This document shows, one piece after another, positions 1 through 7,687 of a stretch of 64,000 nucleotides of DNA. Each line of letters starts with the position of its first letter. Position 1 is the first letter of the stretch. This DNA is from Paraktedonobacter carboxidivorans (lineage in GTDB: Bacteria > Chloroflexota > Ktedonobacteria > Ktedonobacterales > Ktedonobacteraceae): the NCBI GenBank assembly GCA_041156125.1, contig JBEVTI010000001.1, positions 1 to 64,000 of the forward strand, in the 5' to 3' direction. Under the pieces are notes generated by a model. It did not search any database. It had not been told where the DNA came from and saw nothing but the letters and a program-made list of their open reading frames with translations. A program made the translations under genes and the position numbers.

Positions 1-76
1 GTGGCCTAGTGCGGCGGTTTGCTAAACCGCTGAGGGAGTAATCCCTCCGAGAGTTCGAATCTCTCCCTCTCCGCCA
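1..76 (+). tRNA. tRNA-Ser(GCU), 5' end cut by window edge
   Basis: The visible part starts at the last acceptor base. It has the anticodon arm GCGGT-TTGCTAA-ACCGC (anticodon GCT), a long class II variable arm (GAGGGAG/CTCCCTC-like) and a T arm GAGAG-TTCGAAT-CTCTC. The 3' acceptor strand CCTCTCC is followed by G and an encoded CCA. The first six acceptor bases lie outside the window. The long variable arm plus GCU anticodon makes this the AGC/AGU-reading serine tRNA. A small hairpin CTCTGC-ttat-GCAGAG follows at 83-98, and the split tRNA-Trp lies 36 bp downstream, so the two are probably co-transcribed. Confidence 0.93.
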
Positions 77-111
77 GCATAACTCTGCTTATGCAGAGAT
101 ATGTGTTGTAT

Positions 112-718
112 AGGGGCGTAGCTCAATTGGCAGAGCGCTCGTCTCCAAATGGGAATCGCGCCCTGCGATGTACTTTTACTCTTGTTGCGGATGCGCAACG
201 TTACTGAAGCGGTAGTAGCTAAAGCACGACCTTACCCAATATCCCGAAAGGGTGCAGGGGACAATAGCATGGTCGAAAAGTCTGGTACTTCGTTACCAGG
301 CAGCCAGGCCGAATATGGTGAAAGCTGAATTGCCTGAACCTCAGCCGTCTGTTTTCAGGATTACCAATCGAAATTTGGAGGGTTGGTAAACGCTTCTTTT
401 GAAAACAAGCCATTTGTACAAAATGGTAGTACGGTGAACGGAGGCACCTACGTTCGGACCAGAGTAAAAGCGCAACCAGGGGATCACCTAAACATCTACG
501 GATGCATGGTGACAGAGCATCCATAGTACTCAAATGCTCAGGGTAATGCCTGAGACATGGGGAAGGGATGCAGGAAGTCTAGCAAATAGACTTCTGGAGA
601 GCCGGATGCACTAAAAGGTGCCCGTCCGGTTCGGGAAGCACAAAACAGGCTCATCAATATAGATTGGCCTGTGGGGTCTTCTTACGAGATGTTGAAGGTT
701 CAAGTCCTTTCGCCCCTG
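112..718 (+). tRNA. tRNA-Trp(CCA), interrupted in the anticodon loop
   Basis: The 5' half (112-149) gives acceptor strand AGGGGCG, D arm GCTC/GAGC, anticodon 5' stem CTCGT and a complete 7-nt loop CTCCAAA with anticodon CCA. The 3' half (684-718) gives ACGAG, which pairs perfectly with CTCGT. It continues with a 5-nt variable loop, T arm GAAGG-TTCAAGT-CCTTT, acceptor strand CGCCCCT (perfect complement of AGGGGCG) and discriminator G. Joining 112-149 to 684-718 therefore rebuilds a complete tryptophan tRNA; no other join restores the anticodon stem. CCA is not encoded. The 534 nt between the halves is a group II intron-like RNA (separate entry). The tRNA assignment is seen directly; whether the transcript splices is inferred. 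Confidence 0.9.
150..683 (+). ncRNA. ORF-less group II intron in tRNA-Trp
   Basis: Domain V is a canonical 34-nt hairpin at 599-632: GAGCCGGA pairs with TCCGGTTC, the loop is AAAA, the catalytic triad AGC is at 600-602 and a bulge lies on the 3' side. Domain VI follows (633-683): GGGAAG pairs with CTTCTT at its base and ACAGGC with GCCTGT inside. A domain III-like hairpin GGATGC/GCATCC is at 500-522. The hairpin loop at 361-389 (stem TTACCAA/TTGGTAA) shows TTTGGAG at 374-380, the exact complement of the exon sequence CTCCAAA just before the intron, as expected of EBS1-IBS1. Domain IV is only a stub hairpin (574-594) where mobile introns carry the reverse transcriptase, so any maturase must act in trans. 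The ends are unusual: TGGGA instead of GTGYG, and TT instead of AY. It could also be a decayed intron that no longer splices. Confidence 0.85.
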
Positions 719-724
719 TTTCTA

Positions 725-761
725 ACACGGTTCCTGAATATCAAATATTCAGGAACCGTGT
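725..761 (+). terminator. Terminator of the tRNA-Ser/tRNA-Trp unit
   Basis: A perfect 17-bp inverted repeat (725-741 and 745-761) with a 3-nt CAA loop, followed by CATTTT. It lies 7 bp after the tRNA-Trp discriminator base, where the tRNA transcript should end. Confidence 0.85.
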
Positions 762-839
762 CATTTTAACTTGCTTTCCTCTCTACGAGTTGGGCAATTT
801 CAACATTTAATACATAAGTAATCTTCAAGGGTACTTCAT

Positions 840-971
840 ATGATTCCGCTCGATCCGAGCAGCCTGCTCAATGTCCCCTTGACGCCTGTGACGGGGATAA
901 CCTCGACACCTATCATCGATCCGACCTCTACACTAACGCCCATCGCTACGACTACGCCTGGCGGCTCATAA
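840..971 (+). CDS. Possible 43-residue peptide, Thr/Pro rich
   Basis: An open frame from ATG 840 to TAA 971 encodes 43 residues beginning MIPLDPSSLLNVPLTP and ending in a Thr/Pro/Ser-rich tail. There is no clear ribosome site (only AAGGG about 9 nt before the ATG), no recognisable family and no partner. It may be a real small protein, a remnant of a larger Thr/Pro-rich protein, or chance. The rest of 762-1092 shows nothing else convincing beyond the leader of the TetR gene. Confidence 0.2.
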   Translation: MIPLDPSSLLNVPLTPVTGITSTPIIDPTSTLTPIATTTPGGS

Positions 972-1092
972 GGGTTATTGGTAAAGGGTCTTCTCACTCT
1001 TGACTTTCTTTAAAAACTTAACTACACTAGTATTTAGCTTTGTAATGTCTAGTAGCCAATTTTGTAGCGTACAGTAATGAAAGTGAAGAACA

Positions 1093-1944
1093 GTGCCTGC
1101 ACAACGTGTGAGCCATGAACGCGAAGGTGGCAAGGCTCGCTTGCTCAAGGCTGCTCAAGGGCTGGTTCAGGAGCGATCGTTCGACGATGTGACCGTCGAG
1201 GAGATTATCAAGCGGGCCAGATTATCGCGCCCTGCTTTTTATTATCATTTCGCGGGAGGCAAAGAAGAGTTGCGCGCTGCTTTAGTAGAGCGTGGCGTCT
1301 TGCCTGAGAGGCCTATTCAAGATGCACGCGAATTGCTGCTCAATGCAGCTTTACGCGTTTATGCTCGTTCGGGGGTCTCAGCGGCAACGCTTGATGATAT
1401 CGCGAGTGAAGCGGGTGTAACGAAAAGCGCGCTTTGCTGGCATTTTCACAGCAAAGAAGATCTACTCAGCGAACTGATCAAGCACTATAGCCCTCACTCG
1501 TATCTGGCGCCCGTCATTGACCAATTCAAGAGAGACATGCAGGCAGGTATGGCCTTAAATGACGAAATGATTTTGCGCCGCCTGGCAGGGGCATTTTACG
1601 ATGCCTTTAATCATCAGGGAGATCATGCGCGTCTGGCTTTTCTGCTTATTTATACCCATCCTGAAGTCGCGGAATTGCTCACCGAACGGATTATCACCGG
1701 ACGTAAGAGCATCAATGACTATGTCAGCAAACGCCAGGAGGATGGTTATTTTCGCTCCGAGATTGATCCCGCTTTTTTTGTGCAGTTTATGGCTGTGACC
1801 TTTGCTATGCGCGCGGTCGCTCGTGGATTGTATGTACGTGGACTGAGCGGGGAGCTTCCACGCGATGCGCTGATCGAGCAGGTAGTCTCATTACTGCTCT
1901 ATGGTATTGTACGCCGTGATATGCCTGAGAAGGGCCAGGAATAG
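1093..1944 (+). CDS. TetR-family regulator with two N-terminal HTH domains
   Basis: Predicted DNA-binding transcriptional repressor. The 283-residue protein is longer than typical TetR proteins (about 190-220). It carries two TetR_N-like helix-turn-helix segments in tandem: one near residues 14-62 (DDVTVEEIIKRARLSRPAFYYHF) and a second near 79-127 (AATLDDIASEAGVTKSALCWHF). A C-terminal ligand domain follows. The start is GTG 1093 with only a weak purine-rich site (AAAGTGAAGAA). It lies 100 bp upstream of an EmrB-like exporter and an EmrA-like adaptor on the same strand, so the likely role is control of that efflux operon in response to an exported compound. The family call is secure. The target and inducer are inference. 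Confidence 0.88.
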   Translation: MPAQRVSHEREGGKARLLKAAQGLVQERSFDDVTVEEIIKRARLSRPAFYYHFAGGKEELRAALVERGVLPERPIQDARELLLNAALRVYARSGVSAATLDDIASEAGVTKSALCWHFHSKEDLLSELIKHYSPHSYLAPVIDQFKRDMQAGMALNDEMILRRLAGAFYDAFNHQGDHARLAFLLIYTHPEVAELLTERIITGRKSINDYVSKRQEDGYFRSEIDPAFFVQFMAVTFAMRAVARGLYVRGLSGELPRDALIEQVVSLLLYGIVRRDMPEKGQE

Positions 1945-2044
1945 TGGGGTAAACACTCGTGTTTGCTCGCGAATAGTAGGCACTGGTTCTCTCTGTTATC
2001 TTTTCCGCAAAAGTATCTTTGTAATCCGAGAGGAATGTGAAAGC

Positions 2045-3688
2045 ATGCAAACAACCACATCGGTGAGGGTGCGCGGGGGTGGAATATCGTACAAGTGGGT
2101 CCTGTCCATGGTTGTCATTCTAGGCGTGTTTATGAGTATTCTCGACCAGACTATTGTTAATATTGCTATTCCGCGTCTACAAAGCGCTTTTGGCGCTGAT
2201 ATTCATAGCGTGCAGTGGGTCTTAACGGCTTACATTCTGGCTCAGGGGGTTGCCACTCCTCTGGCGGCCTTTTTTGCTGACACATTGGGCATCAAGCGTT
2301 TCTATTTATTTTCACTCGCAGCCTTTACGATCGGCTCCGCGCTCTGTGGAATCGCGTGGAGTTTGCCTGTGCTCATCCTTTTTCGTGTGCTCCAGGGCCT
2401 GGGAGGCGCGGCCCTTTTTCCGCTCTCAATTACCCTGCTCTTTCAGGTATTCCCACCGGAGGAGCGTGGTGTGGCCATGGGATCGTTTGGCGTTCCGGCT
2501 CTGTTAGCCCCGGCGATTGGCCCTACTCTCGGTGGCTATCTAGTCACCTATGCAGGCTGGCAATTGATCTTTTTTATTAATGTACCTATAGGCATCGTTG
2601 CGTTTGTGCTTTCCATGCTCTTTATTCGTGAATTTCGCGCGGGGACACGTCAACGTTTTGATTTTCTGGGCTGCTTTTTGGTTGCCCTGGGCCTGGCGAC
2701 CGTTCTATATGGTCTTTCGTCGGCGAGCACCGATGGTTGGGCTTCAACAACAGTCGTGGGCTTTCTCAGCGTGGGGCTATTCTCTCTATTACTCTTTGTT
2801 GTGGCCGAACTGCTGCTGGCCCGGCGCGGGGGAACGCCGCTGCTTGATCTGCGCCTGTTCGCGAACGGCCCATTTCGCGCGGGGATTATTGCGAATGTCT
2901 TTGTGATCTTCAGCCTTTTCGGTGGTCTGTTTCTTTTCCCTCTGTACTTACAAAATTTACGCCAGTTAAGCGCTTTTCAAGCCGGGCTTATCCTGCTGCC
3001 TCAGGCTCTGGCCTCGATGGTAAGTGTACTGATTGGCGGGAGGCTGGTTGATCGTTTTGGGGTGCGCACGATCATGATTCCTGGTCTGCTCGTGTTAGGA
3101 GTCGCGACCTGGCAACTGACGTTTTTGAATCTCAATACGTCCTTTAGCTGGTTTCAATTCCTGCTCATCTTGCGTGGTGTGGCGCTGGGTTTGACTGTTC
3201 AGCCGCTGACTGTGGCCATGATGTCAGAGGTCCAGCCGCGCCAACTGGCTCAGGCCTCTTCACTGAGTACGGTGAGCCGCTCAGTCTCCAGTTCTCTGGG
3301 CATCGCGATTCTGGCTACGCTGGTGCAAACGCAGACAACGGCGCACTATGGTCACCTGGCGGAACGGGTTACGCCGTTCTCGCGCCTGGGTGGATTAATC
3401 GCGGCCTTGCAGGCTTACTTTGTTGCCCATGGAGCGGGTATGCTTGGGGCTCATACCGCGGCGTTACAGGAGATCTCACTGTTTATCAAGGGCGAGGCTT
3501 TTATCCTCTCTATGCAAGACGCTTTCAGATTTACGCTTATTACGATAGTTATGGCCCTGGTCGCGCTTTTCTTCGTGAGTAATAGAACAACGGGCATCAG
3601 GCAGGCTCGTAAAGCGCCTGCGCAGGAAGGTTCAACGGAGTCCGACGAAGCAGCTGCTGCTGAAGCCGAGGCTATGATGGCTGTTTAA
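2045..3688 (+). CDS. EmrB/QacA-type (DHA2) MFS drug exporter
   Basis: A 547-residue multispanning inner-membrane protein expected to have 14 transmembrane segments, exporting drugs or other hydrophobic compounds by proton antiport. Diagnostic sequence near the N-terminus is SILDQTIVNIAIPRL (motif D1 of the DHA2 family), then AAFFADTLGIKRFYLF (motif A-like) and LAPAIGPTLGGYL (motif C of antiporters). The frame is open further upstream, but the ATG at 2045 follows GAGAGGAATGTGAAAGC and begins the expected short cytoplasmic tail. A charged Ala/Glu-rich tail ends the protein. It is followed after 68 bp by an EmrA-like membrane fusion protein, giving a regulator-pump-adaptor set. Substrate unknown. 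Confidence 0.92.
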   Translation: MQTTTSVRVRGGGISYKWVLSMVVILGVFMSILDQTIVNIAIPRLQSAFGADIHSVQWVLTAYILAQGVATPLAAFFADTLGIKRFYLFSLAAFTIGSALCGIAWSLPVLILFRVLQGLGGAALFPLSITLLFQVFPPEERGVAMGSFGVPALLAPAIGPTLGGYLVTYAGWQLIFFINVPIGIVAFVLSMLFIREFRAGTRQRFDFLGCFLVALGLATVLYGLSSASTDGWASTTVVGFLSVGLFSLLLFVVAELLLARRGGTPLLDLRLFANGPFRAGIIANVFVIFSLFGGLFLFPLYLQNLRQLSAFQAGLILLPQALASMVSVLIGGRLVDRFGVRTIMIPGLLVLGVATWQLTFLNLNTSFSWFQFLLILRGVALGLTVQPLTVAMMSEVQPRQLAQASSLSTVSRSVSSSLGIAILATLVQTQTTAHYGHLAERVTPFSRLGGLIAALQAYFVAHGAGMLGAHTAALQEISLFIKGEAFILSMQDAFRFTLITIVMALVALFFVSNRTTGIRQARKAPAQEGSTESDEAAAAEAEAMMAV

Positions 3689-3756
3689 TTGTACATTTTA
3701 CCGGAAGTATTTGATTTATCTGTTCTCTTCTATCGCTGTTCAAAGGAGTTTCGCGT

Positions 3757-4434
3757 ATGTTTCGCAGAATTTTGATCCCGCTTTTGGTATTTATTGCTTT
3801 ATTGGCAATAGGTGGCGGCGTTTTTTACTGGATCTATGACGGCTATATGTATTACCGCACTGATGATGCCCAGGTAAGCGGCCAGATCCTGAATGTTAGC
3901 GCCCCTGCGACCGGAACACTGAGCACACTCAGCGTCTCGGTAGGACAGAATGTCACTATTGGTGAAGCGCTTGGCACAATTACTCTGCCGACCAGCACAG
4001 CACCTACTGGCGCTTCGGGTACAACGACACCCACAACTATTAGTTTGACCAGCCCGATTAATGGCACTATTTTGCAGGTGCCCGCTGTCCAGGGTCAAAC
4101 AGTTGTAGCAGGCCTGCAATTGCTTTCTGTCACCAATCTGAATAATTTGAGCGTTATCGCATATGTTGACGAAGGCTCTCTGAGCAATATCAGCGTTAAC
4201 CAGGCTGTGGATATCAGCCTTGACGCTTACAGCGGCACCAGTTTTAGCGGACATGTCGCGCAGATTATTCAAGCTACTGCCGGTCAGTTTTCGCTCTTGC
4301 CTAATCAAGATCCCACCAGCGGTAACTTTACCAAGGTGGGTCAGCGAGTCCCTATCTTGATTACTTTGGACAGCAAGAATAGCAAAGATATTGTGCCAGG
4401 CATGAGTGCTGAGGTCACGATTCATTTGCATTAG
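3757..4434 (+). CDS. EmrA/HlyD-like membrane fusion protein (short)
   Basis: This 225-residue protein has one N-terminal membrane anchor (about residues 5-27, LLVFIALLAIGGGVFYWIY). It continues with the EmrA signature YRTDDAQVSG, a lipoyl/biotinyl-like half (NVSAPATGTLSTLSVSVGQNV), a second half (SPINGTILQVPAVQGQTVVAG) and a beta-barrel region ending PGMSAEVTIHLH. The usual alpha-helical coiled-coil hairpin between the two lipoyl halves is replaced by a short Thr/Ser/Pro linker. That fits a single-membrane organism with no TolC partner. RBS AAAGGAG lies 9 nt before the ATG. It most likely works with the EmrB-like exporter just upstream. Confidence 0.87.
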   Translation: MFRRILIPLLVFIALLAIGGGVFYWIYDGYMYYRTDDAQVSGQILNVSAPATGTLSTLSVSVGQNVTIGEALGTITLPTSTAPTGASGTTTPTTISLTSPINGTILQVPAVQGQTVVAGLQLLSVTNLNNLSVIAYVDEGSLSNISVNQAVDISLDAYSGTSFSGHVAQIIQATAGQFSLLPNQDPTSGNFTKVGQRVPILITLDSKNSKDIVPGMSAEVTIHLH

Positions 4435-4475
4435 CGGCGCGTGACCACTGCTAAAGGTGGAAAGGAGATCAATTA

Positions 4476-4958
4476 GTGAATATTCTGATTATTGGTGGTT
4501 TGCTGGGTCTTGCAGTGCTGGCGGTCATAGGAGCAGTATTGCTAGGCATTGGTGAGGAGCGCGCGGAGAAAGCCAGGAGGGAAATGCAGGTTCAGCAGAC
4601 CAGTGTGCCCCCGTTGCTTCCCCAGCAATCGCAGTCCCGGCAGACAGTTAGCCAGGGGCCAACTTATCAGGCGCAGGCAGCACCGGCTACGCCAATTCTA
4701 TCGCATCCTACTATCACCCTGCCAGTCTCCAATCAAGAACACACAACAGACAGTCTCAGTCTGGCCGATCTGAATGGGCAGGTACGTGAAATAACCAGTG
4801 AATTGCGCATTCTTGCGCAGAGATCAGGAGAGCTTCAGCAGCGCTTGAGCATGCTCAGCGGAGTGCTCGAAAATCATGAACAGCCTCCCCTGGAGCCTTC
4901 TCAATCCGATCTACCCACGGATCTTTTCACCTCAGACGCAGAGACGCAGGTGTTTTAA
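4476..4958 (+). CDS. Hypothetical single-pass membrane protein
   Basis: No recognised family. The 160-residue protein has an N-terminal membrane helix (about residues 2-24, rich in Leu, Ile and Gly) and a basic/acidic juxtamembrane stretch. A Gln/Pro/Thr-rich low-complexity region (about 35-90) follows, then a predicted coiled coil near 98-132 (LNGQVREITSELRILAQRS). It starts at GTG 4476 after a good AAAGGAGATCAATTA site, 41 bp after the EmrA-like gene, so it is probably the last gene of the efflux operon. A structural or accessory role is possible; nothing in the sequence shows an enzyme. Confidence 0.7.
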   Translation: MNILIIGGLLGLAVLAVIGAVLLGIGEERAEKARREMQVQQTSVPPLLPQQSQSRQTVSQGPTYQAQAAPATPILSHPTITLPVSNQEHTTDSLSLADLNGQVREITSELRILAQRSGELQQRLSMLSGVLENHEQPPLEPSQSDLPTDLFTSDAETQVF

Positions 4959-5292
4959 TATTAGTATTTGCCTTATGAGTGATCCCTGATGTTGAAAAAT
5001 CAGGCTAAAACAGCTTTTGTCTCCCCATCCCGGAGAAAAGAAGAGGTTTGGCAGGCGCGTAGCGCCCGCCAAACCTCTTCAAAGCAAAAGGGGTGGAGAG
5101 TATGCGCGCTCGTGCTGCCTGGAAAAGAGCAGGGATAACTTATAGCTACTCAGTGGGCTGAGTCTCATGATATAATTTTCCTGATAGATAAAGATAAGCT
5201 GATTGATCTTTGCATCCCTGTCAGAGTACAATGCTTCGAGGTATAGCGGCTTAACAGATAGTAGGCGCTCCGCTTTGAAGGCACAGGCACTT
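4959..5292. other. Intergenic region with hairpin and -10 element
   Basis: Contains a strong hairpin at 5040-5080 (AAGAGGTTTGGC against GCCAAACCTCTT with an inner GGCGC/GCGCC), without a T-tract, which probably ends the efflux operon. A TATAAT box at 5171-5176 has no good -35 but is well placed to serve the WD40 gene. An in-frame TTG at 5203 could extend that gene by 30 residues but lacks a ribosome site. Confidence 0.5.
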
Positions 5293-6483
5293 ATGGAAGA
5301 TTTACCACCTTTTCACAATGCAGTCGAAGATGATTTTGCTGTTGAGATCATAGACCTGCCAGAGAATGAGGCAAGCGAGAATGGCTCAACGCATTGGTTA
5401 GCGCAGCGCATTATAGTGAGTCAGCGCTCAGTTGTTCGGCATCGGACTCAGTGGCGTCTGACGAGTATGCTTGCATTAAGTGTATTTGTGCTGATTGTTC
5501 TGAGCCTGGTTTTGAGCAATCTGGCTATGCTCTTGATGCCTTCTCCTCGTTTAACGAGCAAGCCAGTTGTTTTTCCTACCAGGACAACATTTAATCCTTA
5601 TCTTTATCCTAACAGCAACCATCCTGACGAGCTTTATGCAGCTCATCGAGGGCGAGTTGAAAATGTGATCTGGTCGCCAGATAGCCAGCGTTTCGCCTCG
5701 GGTGGTTTCGACGATACAGTCCAGGTGCGCAACATTATTACTCAACAAAAATTGATCTATCGAGGTCATGAAAGCGAGGTGACAGGTCTTTCCTGGTCGC
5801 CCGCTGGTCAGGATATTGCCTCAGCCAGTATGGATAAGACGGTGCGGGTATGGAATGCCAGTACTGGTCGAACAGTGGCTATTATTGTGAATAGCAAAGC
5901 TGTGCGTAGCGTAGCCTGGTCACCTGACGGGCGTTATTTAGCCTATGGGGATGATGGAGGTCCAGTGCATATTTGGGATGTGCAAACCAGGAGCGCAGTG
6001 CGCTTACTGATCGGACATTTGCTGGCTGTGATGGACATTACCTGGTCGCCAGATAGCCATGAACTGGTCACTTCTAGCTTTGACTTCACGGCACGTGTCT
6101 GGCAGGTTGCTACAGGTAGCATGTTGCGGATCTATGAACGGCACGGCGATGTAGTGTCGTCTGCGGTCTGGTCACCAGATGGAAAAAGGCTTGCAAGTGC
6201 CAGTTACGACACGACTGTCCAGATCTGGAATCCAGCCACCGGGGCATTGCTTTATAATTACCCATACCACTCAAATGTAGTGTACAGCCTGGCCTGGTCG
6301 CCCGATGGTACACGTATTGCTTCCGCCAGTCGGGATGATACCGTACAGATCTGGTTAGCGGCTAATGGAGGCCATGTGATTACCTATATTATCCCCGCGA
6401 CCTGGGTAGCCTGGGCGCCCAGTGGCAAAATGATCGCTGTTGGAACCCAGTCTGGTCAAGTCGCGATCTGGCATATACAATAA
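5293..6483 (+). CDS. Membrane-anchored WD40 beta-propeller protein
   Basis: A 396-residue protein with a cytoplasmic N-terminal stretch and one transmembrane helix (about residues 57-80, LALSVFVLIVLSLVLSNLAML). A run of seven WD40 repeats fills the rest, each with the phrase WSPD/WSPA and ending in a VQIW/VRVW-type strand, enough for one seven-bladed propeller. It is presumably a protein-interaction scaffold. With a single N-terminal helix the propeller is likely outside the membrane (type II topology), but this depends on the charge bias. The ATG at 5293 is chosen because GAAGG lies 11 nt upstream; TTG 5203 is the alternative. The repeat style matches the propeller of the kinase at 32.5 kb, suggesting a shared lineage-specific family. 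Confidence 0.85.
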   Translation: MEDLPPFHNAVEDDFAVEIIDLPENEASENGSTHWLAQRIIVSQRSVVRHRTQWRLTSMLALSVFVLIVLSLVLSNLAMLLMPSPRLTSKPVVFPTRTTFNPYLYPNSNHPDELYAAHRGRVENVIWSPDSQRFASGGFDDTVQVRNIITQQKLIYRGHESEVTGLSWSPAGQDIASASMDKTVRVWNASTGRTVAIIVNSKAVRSVAWSPDGRYLAYGDDGGPVHIWDVQTRSAVRLLIGHLLAVMDITWSPDSHELVTSSFDFTARVWQVATGSMLRIYERHGDVVSSAVWSPDGKRLASASYDTTVQIWNPATGALLYNYPYHSNVVYSLAWSPDGTRIASASRDDTVQIWLAANGGHVITYIIPATWVAWAPSGKMIAVGTQSGQVAIWHIQ

Positions 6484-6514
6484 GCAGAAAATATGGCGAA
6501 GGAGATGCTTCAGG

Positions 6515-7681
6515 ATGTCTAAGCCTGCTCAACGCGTAGCTACTTTTGGTACAACAATTTTTACAGCAATGAATCAACTTGCCCAGGAATACCAGGCTCT
6601 GAACCTTGGTCAGGGCAAACCTGATTTTGATACACCTTCCGACATTCTCCAACAATTAATGCATTTTTTGCAGACCGGTCAGCATAATCAATATGCGCCC
6701 GGTCCTGGCACGCCTTCATTGCGCAAGGCTGTGGCGGATCACGCGGAGCGCTTTTATGCTCTGAAGATCGATCCTGTTGATGGAGTGGTTGTGACGGCGG
6801 GTGCCACCGAGGCTATCTTTGCCTCGATTCTGGGCCTGGTTGATCCCGGCGACGAAGTGATTGTCTTCGAGCCGTATTATGATTCATATGTACCCAATCT
6901 AATCATGGCTGGTGCGCATCCCGTTTATGTACCGCTTTATCCCCCGAACTGGACCTTCGATCTCGCTGAGTTACGCTCTGCTTTTAGCAAGCACACGCGC
7001 GCGCTTATTCTCAATACGCCGCAAAATCCCACCGGGCGCATTTTCACACTTGAAGAGCTCTCGCAGATCGCACAATTGTGTCGCGAATATGATGTGACGG
7101 TAATTTCTGATGAGGTTTACGAACACCTATCTTTTGCCCCATCTATGCACATACCCATCGCCACCTTGCCTGGTATGTTTGAGCGTACCGTCACTGTCAG
7201 CAGTGCCGGCAAGCTTTTCAGCGCCACTGGCTGGAAGGTTGGCTGGGTTTATGGTCCGCCAGAGCTTGTCGCGGCTGTCGGGCGAGCGCACCAGTTTATC
7301 ACTTTTGCCGTGCATCATCCCACCCAGGAGACCATCGCCTACGCGTTGAATCTGCCTGATACCTACTATAGCGAATTTCAAGCCATGTATACTGCCAAGC
7401 GCCAGTTGATGATGAATGCCCTTGATGCCGGAGGTTTGACCTATCATGTGCCAGAGGGCACCTATTTCTTGCTGGCCAACTATAGCAATGTATTTCAAGG
7501 TTCACCTATGGAATTCGCGCATCATCTGATACGCGAGATCGGCGTTGTCTGCATTCCACCTGAATCTTTCTATAGCAAAGAGCACGCGCATCTTGGCGAG
7601 GGCTATGTACGCTTTGCTTTTTGTAAGAGCGACGAATTACTTGAACAGGCGCAGCAGCGCCTGGCAAAATTAGGTTTATAG
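6515..7681 (+). CDS. Class I/II PLP-dependent aminotransferase
   Basis: A 388-residue fold-type I aminotransferase similar to the methionine/kynurenine-oxoglutarate transaminase group (YbdL-like). Visible landmarks: LGQGKPDFDTP near the N-terminus (substrate arm), VTAGATEAIFA (phosphate-binding loop), LNTPQNPTGRIF, ISDEVYEHL (the Asp that contacts the pyridine nitrogen) and SSAGKLFSATGWKVGW, whose first Lys should form the Schiff base with PLP. The C-terminal Arg of YVRFAFCKS would bind the substrate carboxylate. The start at 6515 follows GAAGGAGATGCTTCAGG. It begins 31 bp after the WD40 gene and may be co-transcribed with it. The exact amino donor cannot be read from sequence. Confidence 0.9.
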   Translation: MSKPAQRVATFGTTIFTAMNQLAQEYQALNLGQGKPDFDTPSDILQQLMHFLQTGQHNQYAPGPGTPSLRKAVADHAERFYALKIDPVDGVVVTAGATEAIFASILGLVDPGDEVIVFEPYYDSYVPNLIMAGAHPVYVPLYPPNWTFDLAELRSAFSKHTRALILNTPQNPTGRIFTLEELSQIAQLCREYDVTVISDEVYEHLSFAPSMHIPIATLPGMFERTVTVSSAGKLFSATGWKVGWVYGPPELVAAVGRAHQFITFAVHHPTQETIAYALNLPDTYYSEFQAMYTAKRQLMMNALDAGGLTYHVPEGTYFLLANYSNVFQGSPMEFAHHLIREIGVVCIPPESFYSKEHAHLGEGYVRFAFCKSDELLEQAQQRLAKLGL

Positions 7682-7687
7682 AATCAT

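Noticed and set aside
219..533. A 104-residue open frame on the minus strand inside the tRNA-Trp insert
   Set aside because: It is antisense to the structured intron, has no family resemblance and its frame follows from the RNA helices; treated as chance.
112..718. A group I intron in the tRNA gene
   Set aside because: Group I introns are the more usual kind in bacterial tRNAs, but the insert ends in T rather than G and has a canonical 34-nt group II domain V and an EBS1 match; group I core helices were not seen.
3799..4431. A long (210-residue) minus-strand frame opposite the EmrA-like gene
   Set aside because: The plus-strand protein has a clear fold, ribosome site and neighbours; the minus frame is a shadow.
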